A stretch of 46,367 nucleotides of DNA from an uncultured Schlesneria sp. (lineage in GTDB: Bacteria; Planctomycetota; Planctomycetia; Planctomycetales; Planctomycetaceae). A model generated the notes under the pieces. That model ran no database searches, was not told the origin of the DNA, and saw only the letters and a program-made list of their open reading frames with translations. Shown piece by piece: positions 17,340 through 26,296 of the stretch. Numbering within the stretch: position 1 is the first letter of the stretch; the number at the start of each line of letters is the position of its first letter. The translations under genes and the position numbers were made by a program. The stretch is taken from positions 1 to 46,367 of the forward strand of contig CAIVEI010000131.1 in the NCBI GenBank assembly GCA_903904835.1, read 5' to 3'.

Positions 17340-20069
17340 TCAGCGGGCGACGAACTCGTTCCGGACCCAGCCGTCGCCGATACCTTCGAAATGACCTAAC
17401 GTCCAGTCGCGGGTTTCGTTCAGGATCTGGAATTCCGCTCCGTCTCGTAGCGGCTGATCAAAGGCCGCTTCGTACGAAGTGTCGGTTCCTTTCCGGGCCG
17501 TTGTTTCGCCGGTGATGACAGCTCGGCGAAAACCCGTGATGTCGGTGTCGCTCAAGGCGGCATCAAGGCCAATTGCGAGACTGCAAAACACGAGCAGAGC
17601 AATCGGTAGCGACAGACGCGAAATGCGAAACAACGCTGCGACTGCCGAGGTCATCGCTGCCAGCGTTAAGCCCCAGAAGAAGACTTTGACTTTCGCGGGA
17701 AATGAAAGCCAATCGGTCCAGAACAGGACATGACTCCACCAGGGTCTTGGTGGTTCAGCAAGACGACCAGGTGCTGCGGCCAATGCTTGTTCGAGATTTG
17801 ACGTCAGGTATAGATAATTGGGGAGATAGGGTTTGGCTTTACGGTAATTCAAAATGGCTCGCCCGTAGTCACCCGCTCGGTAATAGGCGTTGCCAAGGTT
17901 GTAATAGACCGCGCCATTGCGAAGTCCGTCAGCGAGAATCGTTTCCAGGACTTGTGCCGATTCGCGGTAGTCGTCCGGAGATTTGGCACTATCAAAAAGT
18001 TCCAGAGCGCGGACAAACGTCCGTTCGTTTGATCCAGGTTCGGCTGCGAGTGCGTCGCCTGAATTCAGGCAGTTTAGTAACAGGCAGATAGTAGCGAGAG
18101 TCCCGGCTTTAATACCTCGTTCCAGAAGCGGCGCGATGCGCGAAATCAGTCGGGATGCTTCTTCGATTGCTGTGATGGGATCTGTCGATTGCCCGGCCCC
18201 ATACTCGGCAGATTCGATGGATTCGAGCAATTTGACAATCGCCGTTCGATCGTCTTCGTTGACTGACGCTGCTGTTAGAGTCGTATTAACGTCAGCGGCG
18301 GTCAACCCTTCAGCGACCCGGTTTTGCATGTCAGCAACCATGCCAACGATTGCGGATCGAACCTGTCGTAATGCTTCTGCCTGTTGTCCTTTTTGAACGA
18401 GCGATCTGGCGTCTGCCAGTCGTCGCGTGGCTGCGCTTCGTGCCTGCTGGCGACGGACCCGACCTGCGTCAGATGACCTTCGCCGATAAAGGGTCGCAAG
18501 GCCGATCAGAGATCCTGTGGCACACCAGACGCCCAACGCTGCTTCACTCCAGGAGATCAGACTGATTCGTTGATCGCGAACCTGTGACGGGTCGGTAATG
18601 TTTTGAAAGATTCCTTCGGCTCGACTTTTGATCGATGTTGAACCGATCGTCGGTCGAGTCCCGATCAGTTCGCCGCTATTTAGCCTTTCGGCCTCGGTGA
18701 TTTCCAGGGGAATGGCCGCCGTTTGAATGTTCTCAAACTCCTCGGTTTGAGTGTTGAATGCAGAAACAATAATTGCCGGGATGCCCGCACTCGCACGCTT
18801 TGGCCGCATCGCATAGACAAATCTCTTACGACTTCCATCGATGCGTCCCGTGGGGTTTTTATCGATCAGATCGAAGTCGGCGTCGAGTTCGGGAATGGCG
18901 GTCAGATCGGGAGCCGAGATCAGTTCCAGTGAACCACTTTGCTGACCCCGTTCCAGTTCCACGGTCAGTGTGAGTGGATCTCCAACCCGTAGTTTTGTGG
19001 GGCTGGCCGATGCAGAGACTTTATATTCGCCAATTCCGCCACAAAACGTGACGGGTCGAGGCATGGGAACCTCTCGAACTTCAACGTTGACTGCCGATCC
19101 ACTCGCCACCAGACGACGTGGGATGTACTCCTTCCGCTGGAGCCCGACGACAAATGTCCCTTTGACGAGTGCGGGACCCAATGAATAGTTGCCCGTCCGT
19201 TCGGCTGTCAGCGTGCGGGAAAGCTCGTAGACAAAGTACTTGATTTTCTTTCCATCCAGTCCTTCGCGAATTTCCCGATCTTTTCGCAGGTTAAAAACGG
19301 CGGCACGAGGCCCGTCAAAAAACGAGCCCGACCGGGTACTCACGTCGTTTAGTGTGAAGCCGATACCGTCGTCTGCGACCAAGGGTTGTAGCCAGCTCGC
19401 CTTGTCTCCGGCAGCTAATCCTGCCGGAGGATCAACCCAGTTCACTTGCAAATGCGGCGGTCGCCTTTGAAGCGGCGTTAAAGGGTCGGTTTTAGAATTG
19501 TCGGGAAGCGGTTGAACAAAGACACGCAACGTCACATCGAACGATTGTGTCGGGTAGACCTTGGTCTGACTTGTCTTTATTTCGGCAATGACCAGGTCCT
19601 GTTCTTCGGCTTCGATGACTTTCAACGGAACTTCGCTGCTTGTCAGCGTCTTCCCTTCAATCGTCACTTTGGTAGGCGGAATGGAAACTTCGCCGGCCAT
19701 CTTCGGTGTCAGTCGATATTGATAGATATGACTCAAAACGCTGGACTTGGTGACTTTTCCGTTAATGATCGAAATCGACGACTGGTCGCGAGACTGGTCG
19801 CCTGTTGCCACGACATCGAACAGTTCTTTTATCGCTGAGAGATCAGGAGCCGGCGGATTCTGGACATTACGAATTTCGACCTGATAATCGACACTGTCGC
19901 CGATAAAAATCTCTTCCGCACTCGTAACGACCTGAATATCCGGAGTCTCTGCAGCCATTGACTTTTGAGCCGTCAACCAAAGACAGACCGTCGCCAGGAT
20001 CAGGGCAACGACCCGTAATCCTGTCATGTAAGGTGGTTTGAAATTGCGAAGAAGTTCCGAGTCCGTCAT
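17340..20069 (-). CDS. batD: BatD-BatE fusion: membrane-anchored beta-domain protein with TPR and SH3-like tail
   Basis: 909 aa from the ATG at 20069, which shares one base with the upstream stop (TAATG); the frame's TTG at 20075 is less likely. Order: signal/anchor (VVALILATVCLWLTAQKSMA), periplasmic BatD beta-domains (about residues 45-480), membrane segment SEAALGVWCATGSLIGLATL, and a cytoplasmic helical domain. A second hydrophobic segment follows near residues 655-675 (LATICLLLNCLNSGDALA), then TPR repeats (AVYYNLGNAYYRAGDYGRAI), two membrane segments and a C-terminal SH3-like domain (LRDGAEFQILNETRDWTLGH). The second part equals BatE, so two Bat genes are fused. Last gene of the operon. 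The function of Bat proteins (stress or envelope complex with MoxR) is not settled. Confidence 0.88.
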   Translation of the reverse strand: MTDSELLRNFKPPYMTGLRVVALILATVCLWLTAQKSMAAETPDIQVVTSAEEIFIGDSVDYQVEIRNVQNPPAPDLSAIKELFDVVATGDQSRDQSSISIINGKVTKSSVLSHIYQYRLTPKMAGEVSIPPTKVTIEGKTLTSSEVPLKVIEAEEQDLVIAEIKTSQTKVYPTQSFDVTLRVFVQPLPDNSKTDPLTPLQRRPPHLQVNWVDPPAGLAAGDKASWLQPLVADDGIGFTLNDVSTRSGSFFDGPRAAVFNLRKDREIREGLDGKKIKYFVYELSRTLTAERTGNYSLGPALVKGTFVVGLQRKEYIPRRLVASGSAVNVEVREVPMPRPVTFCGGIGEYKVSASASPTKLRVGDPLTLTVELERGQQSGSLELISAPDLTAIPELDADFDLIDKNPTGRIDGSRKRFVYAMRPKRASAGIPAIIVSAFNTQTEEFENIQTAAIPLEITEAERLNSGELIGTRPTIGSTSIKSRAEGIFQNITDPSQVRDQRISLISWSEAALGVWCATGSLIGLATLYRRRSSDAGRVRRQQARSAATRRLADARSLVQKGQQAEALRQVRSAIVGMVADMQNRVAEGLTAADVNTTLTAASVNEDDRTAIVKLLESIESAEYGAGQSTDPITAIEEASRLISRIAPLLERGIKAGTLATICLLLNCLNSGDALAAEPGSNERTFVRALELFDSAKSPDDYRESAQVLETILADGLRNGAVYYNLGNAYYRAGDYGRAILNYRKAKPYLPNYLYLTSNLEQALAAAPGRLAEPPRPWWSHVLFWTDWLSFPAKVKVFFWGLTLAAMTSAVAALFRISRLSLPIALLVFCSLAIGLDAALSDTDITGFRRAVITGETTARKGTDTSYEAAFDQPLRDGAEFQILNETRDWTLGHFEGIGDGWVRNEFVAR

Positions 20070-22963
20070 TACCAATCCTTGTCAACAGGTACTCTGCCGA
20101 GAAACTGTCCCTTGAGCTTTCGATCTCGCTCTCGTTTTTCCTGCTGCCGTTCCCGGACTTTTCGCAAAGCGTCTTCCATCCGGTCCTGTGAGACTTGTGC
20201 CTGCTGCTTTTGCTGATCTTGTTTCTTTGACTTCTGGTCGTCGTTCTTGTTTTGATCCTGTTTTTTCTCGTCAGATTTCTGCTGATCGTCCTTTTTGTCC
20301 TCGCCCTGCTTCTGGTCTTCTTTTTTCTGATCTTCGTTCTTTTGCTGGTCTTGCTTGTTCTGATCCTGATCCTGCTTCTGTTCGTTCTTGGGTTGAGCCT
20401 TCTGGATTTCTTCCAGGATTCTGCGGGCCTCTTCAGCATGCACAGCCGCCTCTGGAAGATCTTTTGCTTTTATGAATTTGATGGCCGACTCCATTTCTCC
20501 CACGGCCTGTGGCCCGAGTTCAATCGCCTTAAGATAGCCTTCCTTGGCCGCTTGTGTTTGCTCGGTTTGTATTTGTCCGTTCGCCTTATCGTTTGGATCT
20601 TCCTTGCTATCTTTGTTGTCGGCCGCAGGAACTTGAGCTGATGCGGCAGTTTCCATCTGGTTAAGCTCGGACTGCGCCTTGGGAATTAACAGTTGCGTTC
20701 GCTTGAGAGTCTTTGATTGGACCTCCTCCAGTTTCGTTAAATCGTCATCGGCAATTTCACGTCCCTGTGAATCGTTCGGAGAGGACGATGCCTGTGGTTG
20801 TTGAGCGTTCGGGTCTGGCGACGTCGGAGTTTTCTCATCGCCAGATCTTTCCTGGTTCCCCTGTGAATCTGACGGTTCAGAATGACTGGGTTTAAGGACT
20901 GCTGCAATTGCTGTTTGATCGGCCAGGTCTTTAGCAAGCAAAGGGTGAAACGGGATTACCGCTTCCCAGATCTTGTCGAATTCATCGATTGCCGTTTGTT
21001 GATCAGTCACCGCTTTCGAAGGCTCTTTAGCTCCCAGTCGTCGGGATGCCGAAGTCATCTTTTCTCCCGCAGTGTCAGACCAGCTTTGAAGTAACTTGAT
21101 CCCTTCTTCCAACTCCTTCGAACTTGCGTTTGCATCACCGTTCCCGGCGTCAGATTGCGGACGTAGTTCGGTCTCAATCTTTTCGCGTAATGTTGGGATT
21201 TCTTCTCGAAGTTCTTCCTGGGCTCGCTTCAGTTCGGCGAACATGTCGGAATGGACAGGTTCTGGCAGTTGGTTGACTGTTTCCTTCAACGCTGTCTGCG
21301 TCTGAATCAGAAACTCCAGAAATTTCACCAGATTCGATTCGTCCCGGCGTTTCTGACGTTCTCGTTCCCGCCACTTGTCGGTGTAGTACTTGATCCATTG
21401 CCGGACCAGTTCAATGTTTCGCCGTGACGGAGCGTGGTCAGACTGCAATTCCAGACAGTGTCGATAAGCTTGAACGGCGTGTGATAACTCATCAAGGATT
21501 TCCTTTTGTTTGTCGGGTGGGACTAATTCAGGTTTCTCGCCGCTTAACGTTCGAGCTTTCTCCGCAGCCAGGGTACCGAGATTGAAATGTGCCGCAGTCG
21601 CGATTGATCGATCCTGGCTAAGTCCCGCCCTGAGATAGCATTCACGAGCGTGTTCCAGATCACCTTTACGGTGTGCTGCACAGGCTTCGTCATAGGCGGC
21701 GATCGCCGCAGCGGCTGATTTTCGCTTATCAAGTTCTTCACCGGCAGCCGCGAACTCTGTTTTGGCCTCGTCGTATTGTTCCTTGGAATAAAGGCGCAGT
21801 CCGTTACGGATAGCGGCATTCGGCTCGGTTGCGGTGCCGACGGAGGCCAAACAATTAAGCATGAGCAGAACCGCGATTGCCGCGTTGGATCGCGGATTTG
21901 CTTTCATTTGTGACTCCTTTCCGCTTTGTGACTTCACGGGCTTCTGGTCGTATTGACGCAGCTTCGCCGTTTTGTAATAGAGAGGTATCCACAAATCGGT
22001 CAACAGCGCTGCCAAGGCCATGGCAAGGAATATCTGAAATCGTTCCGATCGTCGAATCTTTTGTTGAGTTGCCGATTCAGGACCGTGTCGGCCCTGAAGA
22101 TGATTCGTATACAGTTCGCCTAAATCGTAGGCCCGAGTCCCTGCAGGGACATAGACGCCGGACGTATTCAGCGCAATCTGTTCAAGCAGACTGCCATCAA
22201 GTTTGCTCCAGACCTGTTCCCCCTGGTATTCAATGTACGACTTTTTGTCACCCTTTTGAGGAATTCGGGCACCTCGTTCGGAGTCACCTAATCCAATCGT
22301 AAAGATCGTGACATGACGTTCACGGGCCACTGCAGCCGCTTCCAGCGGATAGGACTGCTGGTCGTCACCGTCGGTAATTAAAATCATCGCCTGATCACGA
22401 TCGGCGTTCGAATGAAAGACCTCAAGCCCCTTACGGATTGCATCACCAATCGCCGTGCCTCCGCGTGGGGCGCTATCCGGATCGAGTTCTTCCAGTGACC
22501 GCCGAAACGAGTCGTAATCGACTGTCAACGGGCATTTCACAACCGCCTGCCCAGCAAAGGCAATCAGACCAACCCGCTCGCCCTGTAGTCGGTTCAACAG
22601 TGACGACACATCGGCCTTGGCTCGCCCCAATCGAGATGGAGGGACGTCATCAGCCAGCATCGATCGAGAGACATCGATCAATACATAAAGGTCTGCACCA
22701 CGGGGAATGACTTGCTCGTACTCGGTTCCAAACCGAGGCCCGGCGAGCGCTACGAGGCCCGTCACGATCGCGATTTCGCGCAGTAACAGCTTCATCCAAA
22801 AGCGTATACCAGACTCAGCAGGAAGGATTCGTGACCACATCGCCTCCGAAGCAAACGCTTCACGAGCCCGTCGTCGCTGCCGATTCGAATGAAGCGCAAG
22901 CACGAGCCACGCCGCACAAAGCGGTAGAATCAAGTACAAATACTCAGGGTGTTGCCATTCCAT
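20069..22963 (-). CDS. batB: BatB-BatC fusion: VWA-domain membrane protein joined to a TPR protein
   Basis: 964 aa. Residues 1-345 are BatB: membrane segments near 8-26 and 59-76, then a von Willebrand A domain whose MIDAS DVSRSM starts at 97 with PRGGTAIGDAI and LITDGDD, and a third membrane segment (IFLAMALAALLTDLWI). At residue 353 a new signal-peptide-like sequence begins, followed by TPR repeats and a very Gln/Lys/Asp-rich tail (about residues 865-935), as in BatC. So two genes are read as one. No ribosome site is visible at the ATG at 22963. Its stop overlaps the batD start by one base. Expected in the cytoplasmic membrane, with partners BatA and BatD. Confidence 0.88.
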   Translation of the reverse strand: MEWQHPEYLYLILPLCAAWLVLALHSNRQRRRAREAFASEAMWSRILPAESGIRFWMKLLLREIAIVTGLVALAGPRFGTEYEQVIPRGADLYVLIDVSRSMLADDVPPSRLGRAKADVSSLLNRLQGERVGLIAFAGQAVVKCPLTVDYDSFRRSLEELDPDSAPRGGTAIGDAIRKGLEVFHSNADRDQAMILITDGDDQQSYPLEAAAVARERHVTIFTIGLGDSERGARIPQKGDKKSYIEYQGEQVWSKLDGSLLEQIALNTSGVYVPAGTRAYDLGELYTNHLQGRHGPESATQQKIRRSERFQIFLAMALAALLTDLWIPLYYKTAKLRQYDQKPVKSQSGKESQMKANPRSNAAIAVLLMLNCLASVGTATEPNAAIRNGLRLYSKEQYDEAKTEFAAAGEELDKRKSAAAAIAAYDEACAAHRKGDLEHARECYLRAGLSQDRSIATAAHFNLGTLAAEKARTLSGEKPELVPPDKQKEILDELSHAVQAYRHCLELQSDHAPSRRNIELVRQWIKYYTDKWRERERQKRRDESNLVKFLEFLIQTQTALKETVNQLPEPVHSDMFAELKRAQEELREEIPTLREKIETELRPQSDAGNGDANASSKELEEGIKLLQSWSDTAGEKMTSASRRLGAKEPSKAVTDQQTAIDEFDKIWEAVIPFHPLLAKDLADQTAIAAVLKPSHSEPSDSQGNQERSGDEKTPTSPDPNAQQPQASSSPNDSQGREIADDDLTKLEEVQSKTLKRTQLLIPKAQSELNQMETAASAQVPAADNKDSKEDPNDKANGQIQTEQTQAAKEGYLKAIELGPQAVGEMESAIKFIKAKDLPEAAVHAEEARRILEEIQKAQPKNEQKQDQDQNKQDQQKNEDQKKEDQKQGEDKKDDQQKSDEKKQDQNKNDDQKSKKQDQQKQQAQVSQDRMEDALRKVRERQQEKRERDRKLKGQFLGRVPVDKDW
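21905..21919 (-). promoter_or_regulatory. internal ribosome site and start codon at the batB/batC joint
   Basis: Inside the fused frame, AAGGAG at 21919-21914 lies six bases before an ATG at 21907 (residue 353). The ATG opens MKANPRSNAAIAVLLMLNCL, a good signal peptide ending before TEPNAA. This is stronger than the site of the fused gene itself, so a free BatC may be made as well. Confidence 0.65.
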
Positions 22964-22995
22964 TTTGTCGTGCCAAAAACGCTAAAGAATTAAGA

Positions 22996-23182
22996 GTTTG
23001 GAACACTAATCTGCACTAATCTACGCTAATCAGAAAAGACAAGTGAAGACAGCGAATCGCTGCAAACGAACCTGTCGCAAACGAATTCCGATTTTAAATC
23101 TTCAAGTCCTTTTCACGTCTTCGCCTTTCTTTCCCGCCATTTTCTTATTAGTGCCAATTAGCGAAGATTAGTGTTCCCAAAC
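22996..23182. repeat. MITE-like element with inverted ends inside the bat operon
   Basis: The left end GTTTGGAACACTAATCTGCA and the right end, read on the other strand, GTTTGGGAACACTAATCTTC are inverted copies. Both continue with CGCTAAT/CACTAAT motifs and an A-rich stretch. The element is about 187 bases, non-coding, and fills the only large gap (264 bases) in the moxR-bat operon. Similar motifs (CTGATTAGCG, TGATTAGTGTTC) occur near 33699-33726. Confidence 0.6.
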
Positions 23183-23227
23183 CTCTTCCCGTATTTCTTC
23201 ACTTCTCTGTATTGCGCTTTGACTTCC

Positions 23228-24304
23228 TCAGGGTAGCGAACGAAAGCGGGTTTCGTTCAGGACTCCAACAACTAAAGCCAGTGCGAGACCAGGTCCCGCG
23301 AACCAGGGGAATAATTCTGTGTACTCGGAATACTTCGTTTCATTGAATTGGGATTTTTCGAGTCGGTCGATTTTGGCGTACACTTTGGCCAAGCCGGCGG
23401 AATCCGAGGCATGGAAGTATTCGCCGCCTGCAGTGCTCGCAATTTCGCGTAACAGTTCTTCGTCGATTCGAAACTGAGCAGGGACGAGGACCCGTTTGCC
23501 GAATTCGTCTTCTTGAGGAACACGGACCACGCCGTTTCGACCGATCCCGATCGTATAGACTTTGATGTCTGACTCGCGGGCGATCCCGGCCGCTTCTCGG
23601 GGATCGACCGCTCCAGCGTTGTTGTCGCCGTCAGTGAGCAGAACGAGCACTTTGCTTTTTGCTTTGGTTCCTCGCAGTCGATCGACACCTAACGCCAATC
23701 CATCTCCGATCGCCGTTGCCAGGTCCTCTTGCAGAGCTTGCGCGTTGATCACTTTTCCCCTTCGGTCCCGAACCGGTTTGGGGATTTCCAGACTGCGTAC
23801 GATATCAACGAGTGCTCCATGATCGAGAGTCAAGGGGCATTTGCTGTCGGCAAACCCGCCGAAGGCGACAACGCCGACAAGATCATCTTTACGACCCGCC
23901 AGGCCACTCGCTCGCGAGCCGATTACGAATTCGGAAATGACGTGCTTGACCGCTTCCAGTCGGCTCACGTCCTTTCCTTCAAGCTGAAAGTCAATCGCTT
24001 CCATCGAGCCTGAGATATCCAGCACTAATTCGATGGCGATCCCTTCCCCCGTCACTCGGGATTCCGATTTGCCGGATTGCGGCCGGGCCAGACCTGTGAT
24101 GATGAGACACAGACCCAGACCGTAAACGAGCGGCATCAAACGACGGATGCGTTGCATCAGCGTTACCGGCAAGCCCTTGAGATCAGCGATGCTGGAAAAG
24201 ATCGCAGCGGACCGCGACTTCCGCCTGAGCCGGTACCAGCCAAGCAAGGGAATCAATGGGATGAGAAACATCCATAGCCACGAATAAAAGCGAAACGAGT
24301 CCAT
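23228..24304 (-). CDS. batA: BatA: VWA-domain membrane protein
   Basis: 358 aa. Two N-terminal membrane segments (about 8-22 and 56-72), a VWA domain with intact MIDAS DISGSM at 96, TAIGDGLALG and LLTDGDNNAG, and a C-terminal membrane segment (FPWFAGPGLALALVVGVL). This is the classical BatA layout. The ATG at 24304 follows the previous stop by three bases and has GGAGG upstream, so it is tightly coupled within the operon. Probably forms a membrane complex with the BatB/C and BatD/E fusions. Confidence 0.93.
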   Translation of the reverse strand: MDSFRFYSWLWMFLIPLIPLLGWYRLRRKSRSAAIFSSIADLKGLPVTLMQRIRRLMPLVYGLGLCLIITGLARPQSGKSESRVTGEGIAIELVLDISGSMEAIDFQLEGKDVSRLEAVKHVISEFVIGSRASGLAGRKDDLVGVVAFGGFADSKCPLTLDHGALVDIVRSLEIPKPVRDRRGKVINAQALQEDLATAIGDGLALGVDRLRGTKAKSKVLVLLTDGDNNAGAVDPREAAGIARESDIKVYTIGIGRNGVVRVPQEDEFGKRVLVPAQFRIDEELLREIASTAGGEYFHASDSAGLAKVYAKIDRLEKSQFNETKYSEYTELFPWFAGPGLALALVVGVLNETRFRSLP

Positions 24305-24307
24305 TCC

Positions 24308-25348
24308 TCAGACCTCCCCGGCAGAACGAGTTGTCACAGCGGTGTCGGATGTTCGCAGGTCGACAAATTCGCGCGCACGCAGGATGGACAGCTCTATCTG
24401 AGTCTCGTCGGGCTGTTGGGCTGCATATTTTACCATGTCTGCCGCTTCGAGAAATTCCTTCAATCGAGTCGAGCGTTCTGTAGTGAAAACATCCTTTGAT
24501 CGCATCGCTCGCAGGAATTCCTCGGTCGTCTGCTCAGGTGCCCGTAAGCCGGTCGTCCCTTCGATAAATTGGCGAACGATCCCTGTCAGGCGAAGATAGA
24601 ACTCTTTGACCAATCCTTGTGAAGGAAGCTTTTCCGCCAAGAGAGCCGCAAGGGCCGCGTGAGCGATTTCTTCGGGTGTCTGTTTTGGCGGTTCAACGAC
24701 TTGAGACTTGTTTCTCCGCCTGATCCAAAAGACGAGACTTGCAGCGATGGCACCTGCAACGGCAAGCAGCCACCAATACCAGCTTGTCGACTGCTGAAGC
24801 GGGCGCGGCGGAAGCATTGGCTGCAGATCGGCGAGATTCGGCAGCGTGTCGCCGAGCTCTGATGTGACCTGCACTTCCAGTGGTTCAGATTCGATCAGCG
24901 AGGTTTGTCCTCGGGCTTCGGAATTTGGGCGATTGTCGACGAATTCAATTGTCAGCGATCGAATCAAATGTCGGCCCGCATGAACCGGTTCAAGCTGATA
25001 TCGGAAGCGATGCGTCGTGGGCGTGCCCGGCGTCGAATTTGGCAATGCGAGTTTCTTTTCTGAGTAATCGCGGACAAGGAAGTCTCCGACCGCTTGGCCG
25101 AATGTCAGGGGCGTCACTTCGACGCCGGGCTGCGCGACGACTTCCACTTCCATCTCAACGAGATCGGAAAGTCGAGGTTCAGGCGGCGTGACACGGATCG
25201 TCAGCTTGACCGGCCCCTTTTCGGTGACTCGGACAAGAGCGTCTTTGTTCGCGGCCGGCGTCGATGGACTGGAACCGGCACGGTCGCAACCGACGTTTGT
25301 CATCAACCCGACCAAGATCGAAAATAAAGATAATCGCCAACGAGTCAT
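24308..25348 (-). CDS. DUF4381/BatD-like membrane protein, possible lipoprotein
   Basis: 346 aa. The N-terminus MTRWRLSLFSILVGLMTNVGC resembles a lipoprotein signal with Cys at 21, though the lipobox (NVGC) is imperfect. A BatD-like beta domain follows (VKLTIRVTPPEPRLSDLVEM ... FRYQLEPVHAGRHLI), then one membrane segment (YWWLLAVAGAIAASLVFWI) and a cytoplasmic helical domain ending in LSILRAREFVD. It occupies the DUF4381 position between DUF58 and batA. Its start overlaps the DUF58 stop by four bases (ATGA). Confidence 0.82.
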   Translation of the reverse strand: MTRWRLSLFSILVGLMTNVGCDRAGSSPSTPAANKDALVRVTEKGPVKLTIRVTPPEPRLSDLVEMEVEVVAQPGVEVTPLTFGQAVGDFLVRDYSEKKLALPNSTPGTPTTHRFRYQLEPVHAGRHLIRSLTIEFVDNRPNSEARGQTSLIESEPLEVQVTSELGDTLPNLADLQPMLPPRPLQQSTSWYWWLLAVAGAIAASLVFWIRRRNKSQVVEPPKQTPEEIAHAALAALLAEKLPSQGLVKEFYLRLTGIVRQFIEGTTGLRAPEQTTEEFLRAMRSKDVFTTERSTRLKEFLEAADMVKYAAQQPDETQIELSILRAREFVDLRTSDTAVTTRSAGEV

Positions 25349-26244
25349 CGTTGCCGCTCCCGAGCTCGAAAGAACTTCTGCAAGCTCTGGGCGTAAGGCT
25401 GATCGGTTCGGATCGCAAGTCGATCGACGTTGGCTCGTCGTAACCGTTCCGTCAGTTTCCGTTCACGCTCGTCGGCAACCTTGGCAAACAGAGCACGAAC
25501 ACGAGGATGTCGAGTGTCCAGTTCGAGAAGTTCATCCGTTTCGGCATCACGCAAGGTTAGAAACCCGACGTCGGGTAATGTCGCTTCACGAGGATCGCCT
25601 AATGTGACCGCAACACAATCATGTCGACGGTTGGCAATTGCCAACGCGCGAGAACAATCAGGTCCCAGAAAATCGCTCATCAAAAACAAAACGCATTTCC
25701 GACGTTGCACGTGACCAAGGTATTCCAGTGCCTTCGTGATGTCTGTCTCTGCTTTGACAGGTTCGGTGGCCAGCAATTCGCGGATCAACCGCAATACGTT
25801 GGCGCGACCTTTTCGAGGTGGGATATATTTGATGACATCGTCTGCGAAAAACAGTAGCCCGACCTTGTCATTGTTCTTCAGCGCCGTGAACATCAGGACG
25901 GCAGCGACTTCGACAGCGGTCTCCATTTTACTCAATCGCTGCGAGCCGAACGCCCCGGAAGCCGACACATCGACAACCAGCAGAACCGTCATTTCCCGCT
26001 CTTCGCAGAATGTTTTGACGTAGGGGTTGCCAGTTCGCGCCGTGACGTTCCAGTCAATTGATCGAATTTCGTCACCAGGGACGTACTCTCGCACAGCGTG
26101 GAATTCCATTCCCCGCCCCTGAAATGCACTGAGATATTCACCCGCTAAGAGATCGTTAACCTGTCGTTTGGCAACGATCTGAATCCGGCGAACATCCTTT
26201 AAGACTTCTTCAAGATTTCGTGCGGACATCGAAAATCCATGCAA
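25345..26244 (-). CDS. DUF58 protein (MoxR-associated, VWA-like)
   Basis: 299 aa. Contains FQGRGMEFHAVREYVPGDEI, RSIDWNVTARTG and a VWA-like core with VVDVSASG, the DUF58 family hallmark, and LMSDFLGPD. Soluble. DUF58 proteins are nearly always encoded next to MoxR ATPases and are thought to be their clients or adaptors. Two starts are possible: ATG at 26244, or ATG at 26229 (MSARNLEEVL), which has GGA six bases upstream. It lies 52 bases after moxR. Confidence 0.93.
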   Translation of the reverse strand: MHGFSMSARNLEEVLKDVRRIQIVAKRQVNDLLAGEYLSAFQGRGMEFHAVREYVPGDEIRSIDWNVTARTGNPYVKTFCEEREMTVLLVVDVSASGAFGSQRLSKMETAVEVAAVLMFTALKNNDKVGLLFFADDVIKYIPPRKGRANVLRLIRELLATEPVKAETDITKALEYLGHVQRRKCVLFLMSDFLGPDCSRALAIANRRHDCVAVTLGDPREATLPDVGFLTLRDAETDELLELDTRHPRVRALFAKVADERERKLTERLRRANVDRLAIRTDQPYAQSLQKFFRARERQR

Positions 26245-26296
26245 TCCTGATCCAAGAGTTCAAAATTCCAAAGTCGGCACATCCACAGGTATCAGC

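Noticed and set aside
20252-20641. Plus-strand frame rich in Leu/Phe/Val that looks like a membrane protein
   Set aside because: It is the antisense of the Gln/Lys/Asp-rich tail of batB/C, which reads as hydrophobic by chance.
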